Shown here: in pieces, positions 52,078 to 60,448 of the stretch
How the letters are laid out: each line of letters starts with the position of its first letter
Numbering within the stretch: position 1 is the stretch's first letter
Origin: Brenneria roseae subsp. roseae
GTDB taxonomy: Bacteria > Pseudomonadota > Gammaproteobacteria > Enterobacterales > Enterobacteriaceae
Assembly (NCBI RefSeq): GCF_003115845.1
Contig: NZ_KZ819033.1
Span: forward strand, 1 to 64,000
Direction: 5' to 3'
DNA: 64,000 nucleotides
Notes under the pieces: model-generated
Told to the model about the DNA's origin: nothing
What the model saw: only the letters and a program-made list of their open reading frames with translations
Databases searched by the model: none
Program-made: the position numbers and the translations under genes

Positions 52078-52095
52078 ATGACGGAGGGATGACAG
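52078..52095 (-). promoter_or_regulatory. Pho box upstream of ugpB
   Basis: On the minus strand CTGTCAT-CCCT-CCGTCAT forms two direct repeats 11 bases apart, the PhoB-box pattern CTGTCAT-N4-CTGTCAT. Further CTGTCAT (52062-52056) and ATGTCAT (52049-52043) words follow. ugp is a classical PhoB target, so phosphate-starvation induction is likely. Confidence 0.75.
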
Positions 52096-52285
52096 GCGGG
52101 ATATCCCCGGCTTGATGTCATTGATTAGCCCGATTTCCCGGATGTCAGGCAACAGCTATCTTAATCAATCACAATAGCGCGGGCGTGGTAATAAAGAGAA
52201 TAATGGAGGAAGCATTTCTCCCCCTTGCGAAATAACAGCACGTAGCGCTTCCCTGCGGCAGACAGGATCGATTGCCGACGCGCGC

Positions 52286-53065
52286 CTAACTTGTTGCCAC
52301 GATCAGATGTACCCCGGTTTGCAGCAAAGCGCTCTTCGCATTTTCAGGCAATTTATCATCGGTGATGACAACGTCCATATCCTCCAATGACACCGCGTTA
52401 AAGGTACCGACTTTGCCGTATTTGCTTGAGTCACAGATCAATATTCGTTTATTGGCCGCGGCGACTGCGGCTTTCTTGATGGCAACCTTGGCCTCCGTCG
52501 GCGTCGAAATCCAGCGCGCATTCCACGATGATGACGAAATAAAACTGATATCCACATTCAAATTACGAAGAAATTGCGTGGAGCTGTCCCCAACGCAGGA
52601 ACGGTTTTCTCTCAACACCAATCCGCCGGTATGATAGAGCTTACACTCGGAGTGCTCGACCAGATAATCGATAACGGCCAAATCGTTGCTGACAATAAGC
52701 AAGTCCGTTACCGCTTCCAGTGCCTTGGCTAACGCGAGGGATGTCGTCCCGGCATCCAGATAAATGGACATCCCCGGCTGCACATATTGTGCGGCCTCGT
52801 TGGCAATGGCGGTTTTCTCCGCGAATTGCAACGTTCTTTTGGTGAGATGAGAAGGTTCGGAAGTAATTTTCTCCGACAGTTGAACCCCGCCAGAAACAGA
52901 AAGCACACGACCTTCCTGCTCCAGCTTTTGGATGTCTCTGCGCACCGTCATGTGAGAAACACCCAACAGCTCCGTCAATTCCGCTATGGATATCAATTCA
53001 CGTTCAACCAGTGACGTGAGTATCAACTGCTGTCTTTTTGCCGGGATCATCTCTCGCCTTTTCAT
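52286..53065 (-). CDS. DeoR-family transcriptional regulator of the otn-type cluster
   Basis: This 259-aa regulator has an N-terminal winged helix-turn-helix (about 10-65; ELISIAELTELLGVSHMTVR and DIQKLEQEGRVLSVSGGV) and a C-terminal sugar-phosphate-sensing DeoRC domain (IYLDAGTTSLALAKAL and ILICDSSKYGKVG). It lies 77 bases downstream of otnI, so it probably represses the adjacent tetronate-type genes and senses a phosphorylated intermediate. Related YgbI controls the E. coli otn operon. Confidence 0.9.
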   Translation of the reverse strand: MKRREMIPAKRQQLILTSLVERELISIAELTELLGVSHMTVRRDIQKLEQEGRVLSVSGGVQLSEKITSEPSHLTKRTLQFAEKTAIANEAAQYVQPGMSIYLDAGTTSLALAKALEAVTDLLIVSNDLAVIDYLVEHSECKLYHTGGLVLRENRSCVGDSSTQFLRNLNVDISFISSSSWNARWISTPTEAKVAIKKAAVAAANKRILICDSSKYGKVGTFNAVSLEDMDVVITDDKLPENAKSALLQTGVHLIVATS

Positions 53066-53142
53066 TGTTTTTTCGCAAGGTTAACGCCAATAAACGCCTG
53101 AGGGGGGAACGTCTATGGCTCCGCCGTATTTTTCAATTCCTC

Positions 53143-53925
53143 TCACTGCTCGTCAAACAGTTTCCGCCAGGACAACCCCGCTTGCGTTCCCGATCTGGGA
53201 TGGTACTCACAACCGATCCAATCCTCATAGCCCGCTTTCTTCAACTCATTGAAAATATATGCATAGTTGATTTCCCCCTGATCAGGCTCATGCCGATCGG
53301 GCACAGAGGCGATTTGCACATGACCGATTCGCTGAGCCAGCGAGCGTATCAGTATGCTCAAGTCTCCCTGAGCAATCTGCGCATGGTATAAATCCAACTG
53401 TAAGCGCGCATTAGGGCGGCCAATCATCCTGACCAGACCATCGGTCTGATATTGATCATGCAGAAAATAGCCGGGAACATCACGCGGGTTGAGCGCTTCA
53501 CAGAGCAACATCGTATCCTGTTCCGCCATCATGTCGGCGGCCAACCGCATGTTCGATAGCCACAACGCGGTAGCCTCATCCAGAGACAGCGAAGCCGGCG
53601 TTATCCCCGACATGACATGCAACTTCTTACATTCCAGGCGTTGTGCATAGTACAACGCCTGGCGGACCGCGTTTTCAAACGCCTTTTCTCTTCCGGGCAA
53701 GACCGCCAACCCGCGTTCACCGTTGGCATAGTCTCCCGGGCTGACGTTAAACAACGCCAATTGTAGATGATTACGATGCAGTTCCTGTCGAATATCATCA
53801 ACGTTGTAATGATAGGGAAATAAAAACTCTACCGCATGAAACCCCGCTTTCGCCGCCGCTTCAAAACGTGCGAGAAAAGGCACTTCGGTAAACAGCATGG
53901 AAAGATTCGCAGCAAATCCAGGCAT
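53143..53925 (-). CDS. otnI: 2-oxo-tetronate isomerase OtnI (hydroxypyruvate isomerase family)
   Basis: OtnI interconverts 2-oxo- and 3-oxo-tetronate. It is a TIM-barrel xylose-isomerase-like protein of 260 aa. MPGFAANLSMLFTEVPFL, the FDAVEFLFPY-like block (here FHAVEFLFPYHYN) and VPDRHEPDQGEINYAYIF match E. coli YgbM/OtnI. The start is ATG 53925, 19 bases after otnC; a longer reading from 53997 overlaps otnC. It is third in otnK-otnC-otnI. Confidence 0.93.
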   Translation of the reverse strand: MPGFAANLSMLFTEVPFLARFEAAAKAGFHAVEFLFPYHYNVDDIRQELHRNHLQLALFNVSPGDYANGERGLAVLPGREKAFENAVRQALYYAQRLECKKLHVMSGITPASLSLDEATALWLSNMRLAADMMAEQDTMLLCEALNPRDVPGYFLHDQYQTDGLVRMIGRPNARLQLDLYHAQIAQGDLSILIRSLAQRIGHVQIASVPDRHEPDQGEINYAYIFNELKKAGYEDWIGCEYHPRSGTQAGLSWRKLFDEQ

Positions 53926-53944
53926 AACGTTCCCTTTTTCAAAG

Positions 53945-54565
53945 CTATGAACGAAGTTCATCAATCTCGGCGTCGGAAAGATAACGCACATTCGCATTTT
54001 TCAGTAAGAACATCAGCTTTGCCGTTTCTTCCAGTTCATCCATCGCATTCACGGCTTCTGTCAGCGACGTTCCCAGAACCACGGGCCCGTGGTTCGCCAA
54101 CAAGAAAGCATTCGCTTCGTGCGCCCGCTGCGATAGCGTCTGCGCAATCATCGCGCTTCCCGGTTTAAAATAAGGAAGCAACGGCATCTTGCCTATTTTC
54201 ATCACATAATAAGGCGTGAACGGTTTGATGATGTTGTCGGGATCGATATCCGCACAACAAGACAGCGCGGTAAGATAGGTCGAATGCAAGTGCACGATAG
54301 CGTTACATTCAGGACGTTGCCGATAAATAGCCAAATGAAAGGCAATTTCCTTGGACATCTTGTCGCCATCAATTTGCTCACCCTGCATGGTCACTTTTGC
54401 CAGACGATCTTCATCCAAATAGCCAAGACATGAATTCGTGGGGGTCGCCAGAATATGTCCATCCGGTAGTCTGACGGACATATTTCCGGCAGACCCGACA
54501 GAATAACCGCGCAGGTAGTACGACTTTCCGCAGGAAACCATCTGTTTACGCAGTTTGCTTTCCAT
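53945..54565 (-). CDS. otnC: 3-oxo-tetronate 4-phosphate decarboxylase OtnC (class II aldolase)
   Basis: OtnC converts 3-oxo-tetronate-4-phosphate to dihydroxyacetone phosphate and CO2. It is a zinc class II aldolase/adducin-type protein of 206 aa. Zinc ligands His92, His94 (IVHLHST) and His160 (LLANHGPVVLG) with the catalytic Glu73 (SKEIAFHLAI) can be read. It starts one base inside the otnK stop (TAATG). Confidence 0.93.
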   Translation of the reverse strand: MESKLRKQMVSCGKSYYLRGYSVGSAGNMSVRLPDGHILATPTNSCLGYLDEDRLAKVTMQGEQIDGDKMSKEIAFHLAIYRQRPECNAIVHLHSTYLTALSCCADIDPDNIIKPFTPYYVMKIGKMPLLPYFKPGSAMIAQTLSQRAHEANAFLLANHGPVVLGTSLTEAVNAMDELEETAKLMFLLKNANVRYLSDAEIDELRS

Positions 54566-55869
54566 TATTTGTTATCCTTATAAAAATTCTGTGCGGTAAA
54601 AAAGAATTGTTCATCGCCGAAGTTGCCCGATTTCAGCGCGAAAAAGAGGTTGTCGTTGGCCGAGCGGACCCACGGAACGCCAGGCGCAATCTGTGGACCG
54701 ATATACATCGCATTCACCTGGAGCTGTTGCATAACGGCGCCAGACGTTTCTCCGCCCGCAACAATAAAGTGGTTAATCCCCGCCTGTTTAAGACGCACGG
54801 CAAGCTGGGCAAAAAAAGACTCGATAGCGGCGCTCGCGGCCTGTGCGCCATAGCGGGTCTGAACCGAACCCAGTTCAGCCCCCACGGTGGAATAAACGAT
54901 CGGCGCCCATTCCGCGTCCTGCCGACAGACCCACGATGCCACGTCATCGACATAACCGCTGGGGTCGTCCATACAACGCACCACATCAACGGGTAAGGCC
55001 GGCGCCCTGGCGGAATAAGCCGCCACCTGCGCGTTGGTCATGACTGAACATGACCCTGACAGAATGGCTGTTTTCCCCCCTTTGGCGGGCATTCCCGTCA
55101 AACTGGCCTGCACCGGGTCCTTTGCTCCGCCCTGCGTCAACATAGCGGCAATATGTTCAGCCAGCCCCGAGCCCCCTGTAATCAGCCGTAATCCGGCGCT
55201 GGCCTGAGCGATGGTCTCGAGATGCGCCGACGACAGGGCATCCGGTACGACATAGCGATAGCCTTCTTGTTGCAACCGCATGAGCGCGTTTTCTACCGCC
55301 AGCGCCCCTTTTTCAATCACCGAAAAAGGAATATTGGCAACCCGGCCTGTCGCCTGAGCCTCCATCAGCCGCATGATGCAGGCATCCCGCATCGGCGTCA
55401 CCGGATGGTTTCGCATTCCGGATTCATTCAAAGGCACGCCATTCACAAACAGATAGCCAGAATAGACCGTTCGTCCGTTGACCGGCAGCGCCGGACACAG
55501 CAACGTCATACGTTCCCCCATCGCGGCGAGCAGGCTATCGGTGACCGGCCCGATATTGCCTGCCGGACTGCTGTCAAACGTTGAACAATATTTGAAATAA
55601 ATACGTTCACATCCCTGTTGTTGCAGCCAACGCAACGCCGACAGGCTCATTTCAACGGCCTCATCGGCAGGGCACGAACGACTTTTCAGGCTGACAACCA
55701 TCGCATCCACGTCAGTTGTTATTTTTTGTTCACCAACATCGCTCACTTGAATCGCAGAACATCCGCCCTTTACCAGAAAACTGGCGATGTCGGTCCCGCC
55801 GGTAAAATCATCGGCAATAACGCCGATTCTGGGGATTTCACGCTTAATCCGTTCATGGTTGTTTGACAT
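54565..55869 (-). CDS. otnK: 3-oxo-tetronate kinase OtnK (four-carbon acid-sugar kinase)
   Basis: OtnK phosphorylates 3-oxo-tetronate at C4. It has 434 aa and two domains: N-terminal sugar-binding with GVIADDFTGGTDIASFL, and C-terminal nucleotide-binding with GGSGLAEHIA and VAGGETSGAV. It resembles E. coli YgbK/OtnK. I chose the ATG at 55869, eight bases after AGGG; ATGs at 55875 and 55890 are alternatives. It leads the otnK-otnC-otnI-regulator operon and is divergent from the TRAP genes. Confidence 0.92.
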   Translation of the reverse strand: MSNNHERIKREIPRIGVIADDFTGGTDIASFLVKGGCSAIQVSDVGEQKITTDVDAMVVSLKSRSCPADEAVEMSLSALRWLQQQGCERIYFKYCSTFDSSPAGNIGPVTDSLLAAMGERMTLLCPALPVNGRTVYSGYLFVNGVPLNESGMRNHPVTPMRDACIMRLMEAQATGRVANIPFSVIEKGALAVENALMRLQQEGYRYVVPDALSSAHLETIAQASAGLRLITGGSGLAEHIAAMLTQGGAKDPVQASLTGMPAKGGKTAILSGSCSVMTNAQVAAYSARAPALPVDVVRCMDDPSGYVDDVASWVCRQDAEWAPIVYSTVGAELGSVQTRYGAQAASAAIESFFAQLAVRLKQAGINHFIVAGGETSGAVMQQLQVNAMYIGPQIAPGVPWVRSANDNLFFALKSGNFGDEQFFFTAQNFYKDNK

Positions 55870-56308
55870 AGACATAACCCTATCCGTCACAGAGGGGAGA
55901 GCATCATTATCACGTCCTGATGTGAAAAAATATTAAATCGATGTCACAATATTATATATAAGGTCCATTTTTGTGATTTTTTTTTATTTTCAGGCAAAAA
56001 TTATACAAAAGTCACAGAATGGATGTTCCGTTATTGTAGTTTACTGTGATTGTTTCATACTGACGATGCATTCAACACCAGGGATGCCCCCGATATAGCC
56101 GTCGCGGGGTTAAAATATAATTATATGTTTTATAAAACAATTAATAAAAAACTTAATCATGGAAAACTAACAGACCTCGGTCTAAAAACAGTTTCACAAA
56201 AAACAACAAGAAATTTTACGCTTAAACAAAAAAGAAAACCGGCAGATCCAGTTGTTCCTCCCGGTCAACATTCTCTGTACTCAACAGGAAATATTTAGAG
56301 AGGGTATC
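55870..56308. promoter_or_regulatory. otnK-TRAP divergent control region with TGTGA/TCACA words
   Basis: These 439 bases are AT-rich and non-coding. Six TGTGA/TCACA words lie at 55887, 55921, 55944, 55972, 56012 and 56045. TGTGA at 55921 and TCACA at 55944 form a 28-base dyad. They could be sites for the DeoR-type regulator or CRP. Confidence 0.5.
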
Positions 56309-57334
56309 ATGTCGAATATCACACGACGCACATTTCTGAAAGCGGCCGCTGTCGCCGCACCAGCCGCAGCAATCATGGGATTTCCTTTCATCGCCAAAGC
56401 GGCGCAGCCTGAATTTCACTTTAAATACGGCACCAATCTACAGCAAGAACACCCCTTCAGTATCTGGACGCAAAAAACCGCAGACGCCATCAAAGAACGG
56501 ACTCAGGGACGTGTTGTCATTGATGTCTTTCCCAACAACCAGCTAGGGGGCGATACGGACATGCTCGCGCAAGTCCGGCGTGGCGGCATTGATATGTTTA
56601 ACCCTTCCTCGCTGGTGATCGCCACCCTTGTGCCGGTGGCGGCGATCAATGCCGTGGGGTTTGCCTTCGCTGACTATGACCAGGTCTGGGAAACCATGGA
56701 CGGCCCTTTAGGCGAGCTGGTGCGTAAAGGGTTCGAACGCGTTGGGCTGCATGCCATGGACAACATGTGGGATAACGGCTTTCGGCAGATGACCAGCAAC
56801 ACCGGCCCCATTAACAGCGTTGCCGATATGCAGGGGCTCAAAATCCGCGTACCGGTCAGCCCGATTATCGTCGACATGTTTAAAGGCATGGGGGCCGCGC
56901 CAGTCGGAATGCAATATTCCGAAGTCTATTCCTCCCTGCAAACCAAGGTCATTGACGCTCAGGAAAACCCCCTGGTCGTACTGAAAACCGGCAAACTGTA
57001 TGAAGTTCAGAAATACTGCTCATTAACCAACCATATCTGGGATGGCTACTGGTGCATCATGAATAAAAAATCCTGGGAAAGCCTTCCTCCCGATCTTCAG
57101 GAAATTGTCTCAACCGCGTTTAAAGAAGGCGCGCAGAATCAGCGCGCGGAAATCAATCGGTTGAACACGGTGCTGGTCGATGACCTTAAAAATACCGGTC
57201 TGGCATTTAACAATACCGTTCCGGAAAGCTTTCGCCAAAAACTCAAGGAAAGCGGTTATTACGCGACCTGGCACAAGAAATTCGGCGATGAGGCATGGGC
57301 ATTGCTGGAAAACGCAGTTGGCAAATTGTCCTGA
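56309..57334 (+). CDS. TRAP transporter substrate-binding protein (DctP type)
   Basis: This 341-aa periplasmic receptor starts with an RR-type signal (SNITRRTFLKAAAVAAPAAA), which may use the Tat pathway. The DctP domain follows: DVFPNNQLGGDTDMLAQVRR, then LKIRVPVSPIIVDMFKGMG with the conserved carboxylate-binding Arg. It captures an organic acid for the TRAP permease encoded next. ATG 56309 is preceded by GAGAGG. The substrate is probably a tetronate-like acid, judging by the divergent otn genes. Confidence 0.93.
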   Translation: MSNITRRTFLKAAAVAAPAAAIMGFPFIAKAAQPEFHFKYGTNLQQEHPFSIWTQKTADAIKERTQGRVVIDVFPNNQLGGDTDMLAQVRRGGIDMFNPSSLVIATLVPVAAINAVGFAFADYDQVWETMDGPLGELVRKGFERVGLHAMDNMWDNGFRQMTSNTGPINSVADMQGLKIRVPVSPIIVDMFKGMGAAPVGMQYSEVYSSLQTKVIDAQENPLVVLKTGKLYEVQKYCSLTNHIWDGYWCIMNKKSWESLPPDLQEIVSTAFKEGAQNQRAEINRLNTVLVDDLKNTGLAFNNTVPESFRQKLKESGYYATWHKKFGDEAWALLENAVGKLS

Positions 57335-57372
57335 ATTTTCAGGTTTATAAAAAATTCACAAGGGTAAGTCGA

Positions 57373-59244
57373 ATGGAAGTTTCACATCAAGTTCAACCCC
57401 TTTTACCGCCAGGAAAGATCGCCAATAGTCTGGAGCGTTTTTACGACTATATGGGACGCGGAATAGAGGTTCTGGCAGGACTCCTCGTTCTGTCAGAAAT
57501 TATCGTGTTGCTGTCCGGCGTGATCTCCCGCTACGTTTTCCATGCCCCGCTCGTCTGGTCAGACGAAGTGGCGACCATCGGCTTCGTCTGGCTGACGATG
57601 CTGGGCGCAGTGATCGCCCTGCGGCGGGGTCAACATATGCGTATGACAGCCCTGGTATCGCACCTTTCCAAGGAAAAACGCGCTTTCGTCGAAGCGCTGG
57701 CCATGGGGGTCTCACTGGCTTTCCTGATTCTGATTATTGAGCCGGCCTGGGAATATGCGTTTGAGGAAATCATCGTCATTACCCCCGCGCTGGAAATCAG
57801 CGTTTTCTGGCGTGCGGCGTCGATCCCCGTTGGCATTACATTAATGCTGATAACCATGTTGTTGCGCATTCTGCTTTCTGCGCCAAGAACAAAAGCAACC
57901 TTCCTTGGGCTTTTCATTGTGGCGGTGGCGGTAGTCGTGTTCTCGGCATCAGGCTCTATCCTGATGCCGTTAGGTAAGCTGAACCTGATCCTCTTCTTTG
58001 TGGTGATCGTTGCGATTGGCGTTCTCTCCGGCGTTCCTATCGCGTTTTCATTCGCACTGGCCACCTTCGGTTATCTGGCCCTCACCACACGGACGCCAAT
58101 GCCAACGATGGTGGGACGTCTGGAGGAAGGCATGTCGCATATGATGTTGCTCGCCGTTCCTCTTTTCGTTTTTCTGGGCGGCCTGATCGAGATGACCGGC
58201 ATGGCCAAGGCCATGGTGCAATGTCTTGCCAGCCTGCTTGGGCACGTACGCGGAGGGTTATCTTATGTCCTCGTGGGGGCAATGTATCTGGTTTCCGGTA
58301 TCTCGGGATCAAAAACGGCGGATCAGGCGGCTATCGCGCCGGTATTGCTCCCTGAAATGACGTCCCGCGGCGCTAAACGCGGCGATCTGGTCGCATTACT
58401 GTCGGTGACCGGCGCACAAACGGAAACCGTCCCGCCGAGTATCGTCTTGATCACCATCGGCTCCGTTACCGGCGTTTCGATTGCCGCGCTCTTTATCGGC
58501 GGATTACTGCCGTCGGCGGTACTCGGCGTCATGCTGTGTCTGGTGATTGGCTGGCGTAACAGGAAAGAAGATCTCAGCCTGGTCAAACGCTACAACAAGA
58601 AAGAGATAGGGAAACTGTTCCTCATTGCATTACCCGCGCTCATCCTGCCGTTTATCATTCGCGCCGCCGTTATTGAAGGTGTCGCCACCGCAACCGAAGT
58701 ATCCACCATCGGTGTGGCGTATACGGCGTTTGTCGGCGTGGTGTATTACCGCCATTTCGATATCAAAAGAGCCTGGTCGATGTTAATTGATACCGCCTCA
58801 CTGTCAGGCGCAATCATTTTCATCATCGGTACGGCAACCGCAATGGCCTGGGGATTGACGCAATCGGGTTTCTCGAAGGATCTCGCCACGCTGATGGCGT
58901 CATTAGGCGGTGGCTTGACGTTCGTTGCGATATCGGTCGTTGCATTCATCATTTTAGGCAGCGTGCTGGAAGGTATCCCGTCAATTGTATTGTTTGGCCC
59001 CTTGTTATTCCCCATCGCCCGCGACCTTGGCGTACATGAAGTCCATTACGCCATGGTCGTCGTCCTTGCCATGGGGATTGGTCTATTCGCCCCGCCGTTC
59101 GGCGTCGGCTATTACGGCTGCTGCGCCGTGAGCAAAACCGATCCGAACGAGCCGCTCCCATATATCTGGGCTTATCTCGGCGCGGCGACCGTCGGGCTTA
59201 TCATCGTGGCCCTCTTCCCTTGGATTTCAATTGGATTCCTATAA
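57373..59244 (+). CDS. TRAP transporter fused small-large permease (DctQ-DctM)
   Basis: This 623-aa protein joins the DctQ small subunit (about 20-180; ISRYVFHAPLVWSDEVATIG) to the DctM large subunit (about 200-623; GVPIAFSFALATFGYLAL and VSGISGSKTADQAAIAPVLL). About 16 or more membrane helices are visible. The sodium-coupled uptake of the bound acid is expected. ATG 57373 follows AAGGGTAAGT. It is followed by the GlcG/HbpS-like gene after 21 bases. Confidence 0.93.
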   Translation: MEVSHQVQPLLPPGKIANSLERFYDYMGRGIEVLAGLLVLSEIIVLLSGVISRYVFHAPLVWSDEVATIGFVWLTMLGAVIALRRGQHMRMTALVSHLSKEKRAFVEALAMGVSLAFLILIIEPAWEYAFEEIIVITPALEISVFWRAASIPVGITLMLITMLLRILLSAPRTKATFLGLFIVAVAVVVFSASGSILMPLGKLNLILFFVVIVAIGVLSGVPIAFSFALATFGYLALTTRTPMPTMVGRLEEGMSHMMLLAVPLFVFLGGLIEMTGMAKAMVQCLASLLGHVRGGLSYVLVGAMYLVSGISGSKTADQAAIAPVLLPEMTSRGAKRGDLVALLSVTGAQTETVPPSIVLITIGSVTGVSIAALFIGGLLPSAVLGVMLCLVIGWRNRKEDLSLVKRYNKKEIGKLFLIALPALILPFIIRAAVIEGVATATEVSTIGVAYTAFVGVVYYRHFDIKRAWSMLIDTASLSGAIIFIIGTATAMAWGLTQSGFSKDLATLMASLGGGLTFVAISVVAFIILGSVLEGIPSIVLFGPLLFPIARDLGVHEVHYAMVVVLAMGIGLFAPPFGVGYYGCCAVSKTDPNEPLPYIWAYLGAATVGLIIVALFPWISIGFL

Positions 59245-59265
59245 CCGAATTCTCTGAGGCAACAT

Positions 59266-59673
59266 ATGGAAAATCTGACATTTGAAGAAGCTCATCGGGC
59301 AGTCAACCATGCGCTGGAGCTTGCTGAAAATCGCTATAACGGCCGTCCCTTAACGGTTGCCGTTTGCGATCGCAGCGGTACGTTGCTGGCCTTTGCGCGG
59401 ATGGACGGCACCAAGGCATTCACGGTGACGTTAACTCAGCGTAAAGCCTACACCGCAGCCCAGTTTGGAATACCGACGGCGGCGTTGCTCGCACGACTAC
59501 AGAAAGAACAACTTGAGTTGTCCTATTTTGCGGATGACGGCTTCTCGCCGCTGCCCGGCGGTATCCCGGTAATTCGCGGGAACACCGTTATTGGCGCCGT
59601 CGCGGTCGGCGGCATCAGCATTACCGAAGACGTTGAAGCCGCCGAATCTATCGTTGATTCGCTCTCATCCTGA
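59266..59673 (+). CDS. GlcG/HbpS-family protein
   Basis: This 135-aa protein belongs to the GlcG/HbpS family: RPLTVAVCDRSGTLLAFARM, ALTQRKAYTA-like (here TLTQRKAYTAAQFG) and LPGGIPVIRGNTVIGAVAVGG. Family members occur in many catabolic operons, and some bind heme or cobalamin; the role is unclear. Here it is third in the TRAP operon. A cofactor or regulatory role in the acid-sugar route is only a guess. Confidence 0.85.
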   Translation: MENLTFEEAHRAVNHALELAENRYNGRPLTVAVCDRSGTLLAFARMDGTKAFTVTLTQRKAYTAAQFGIPTAALLARLQKEQLELSYFADDGFSPLPGGIPVIRGNTVIGAVAVGGISITEDVEAAESIVDSLSS

Positions 59674-59697
59674 TACCGATTCACGGAGAAAATCATC

Positions 59698-60360
59698 ATG
59701 AAAAAAGCTGCCGTTTTTCATACCAGCAAAGGCACATTAGCCATGGTGGATGAGCTGGCAAAAAAAATCATGCCGGACGTCGCCATCATGCACATCGTAG
59801 AAGATTCAATGATTGCCGACGTCATGGCTCATCATGGCGTCACGCCAGCCATCAACGCACGTATCGCCGCTTATGTTGAATGCGCCAACCTTGCCGAATG
59901 CGATATTTTCTTTACCGCCTGCTCTTCCATCGGCGGCAGCGTTGAGCAATGCCAGTTTGTCAGCCCAATTCCCGTCATGCGCATTGATGAGGCCATGGCC
60001 GTCGAATCCGTTGACCGCTATAACAACATTGCCGTCCTGGCCACGGTGGGCACCACGCTGGCGCCGACATTAGATCTGATCCAGCGCAAGGCCGCGGAGC
60101 GCGGTAAACAGCCTGCAATCCATTCGTTATTGATGTCGGAAGCCTTTACCGCGTTTTTAGCCGGGGAGTTGGACAAGCACGATGCCATTGTCGCCGCAGG
60201 CATTCGCGATGCGCTGAGTAAAAATTGTGACGCCATCGTTCTGGCACAGGCCTCCATGTCGCGCGTGCTGACAACGCTGGGCGATTTGCCGGTACCCGTA
60301 CTCACGTCGCCGGAACGCGGCATTCGGTTGTTAAAGCAACGCCTTGATGAGATGAACTGA
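59698..60360 (+). CDS. Asp/Glu racemase-superfamily protein with one catalytic Cys
   Basis: This 220-aa protein has the racemase fold pattern. The first catalytic-type cysteine is Cys75 (FFTACSSIGG). The second position, where racemases have Cys, reads IVLAQASMSR, so Gln184 is there. It is therefore unlikely to be a two-base racemase. A decarboxylase, isomerase or hydrolase-type activity on an acid intermediate is possible, as in arylmalonate decarboxylase, which also has a single Cys. It lies between the GlcG-like and BKACE genes. Confidence 0.8.
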   Translation: MKKAAVFHTSKGTLAMVDELAKKIMPDVAIMHIVEDSMIADVMAHHGVTPAINARIAAYVECANLAECDIFFTACSSIGGSVEQCQFVSPIPVMRIDEAMAVESVDRYNNIAVLATVGTTLAPTLDLIQRKAAERGKQPAIHSLLMSEAFTAFLAGELDKHDAIVAAGIRDALSKNCDAIVLAQASMSRVLTTLGDLPVPVLTSPERGIRLLKQRLDEMN

Positions 60361-60448
60361 TGCGGCAATGTCGAAGGGCGTCGGCTAGTCCAATCGTCAT
60401 CAAGAAATAAGCATACGCACATGATGCGTAACCATTTCAGAGGCTATT

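Larger units (their letters stand above)
51905..52285. other. ugpB 5' region to DeoR-type gene
   Basis: These 381 bases hold repeat copy B (51958-52032), Pho-box-like sequences (52043-52095) and the 3' end of the regulator gene. I saw no further coding sequence. Confidence 0.7.

Noticed and set aside
53945-53997. Longer otnI start at 53997
   Set aside because: It would overlap otnC, and the extra residues have no family counterpart; the ATG at 53925 fits E. coli OtnI.
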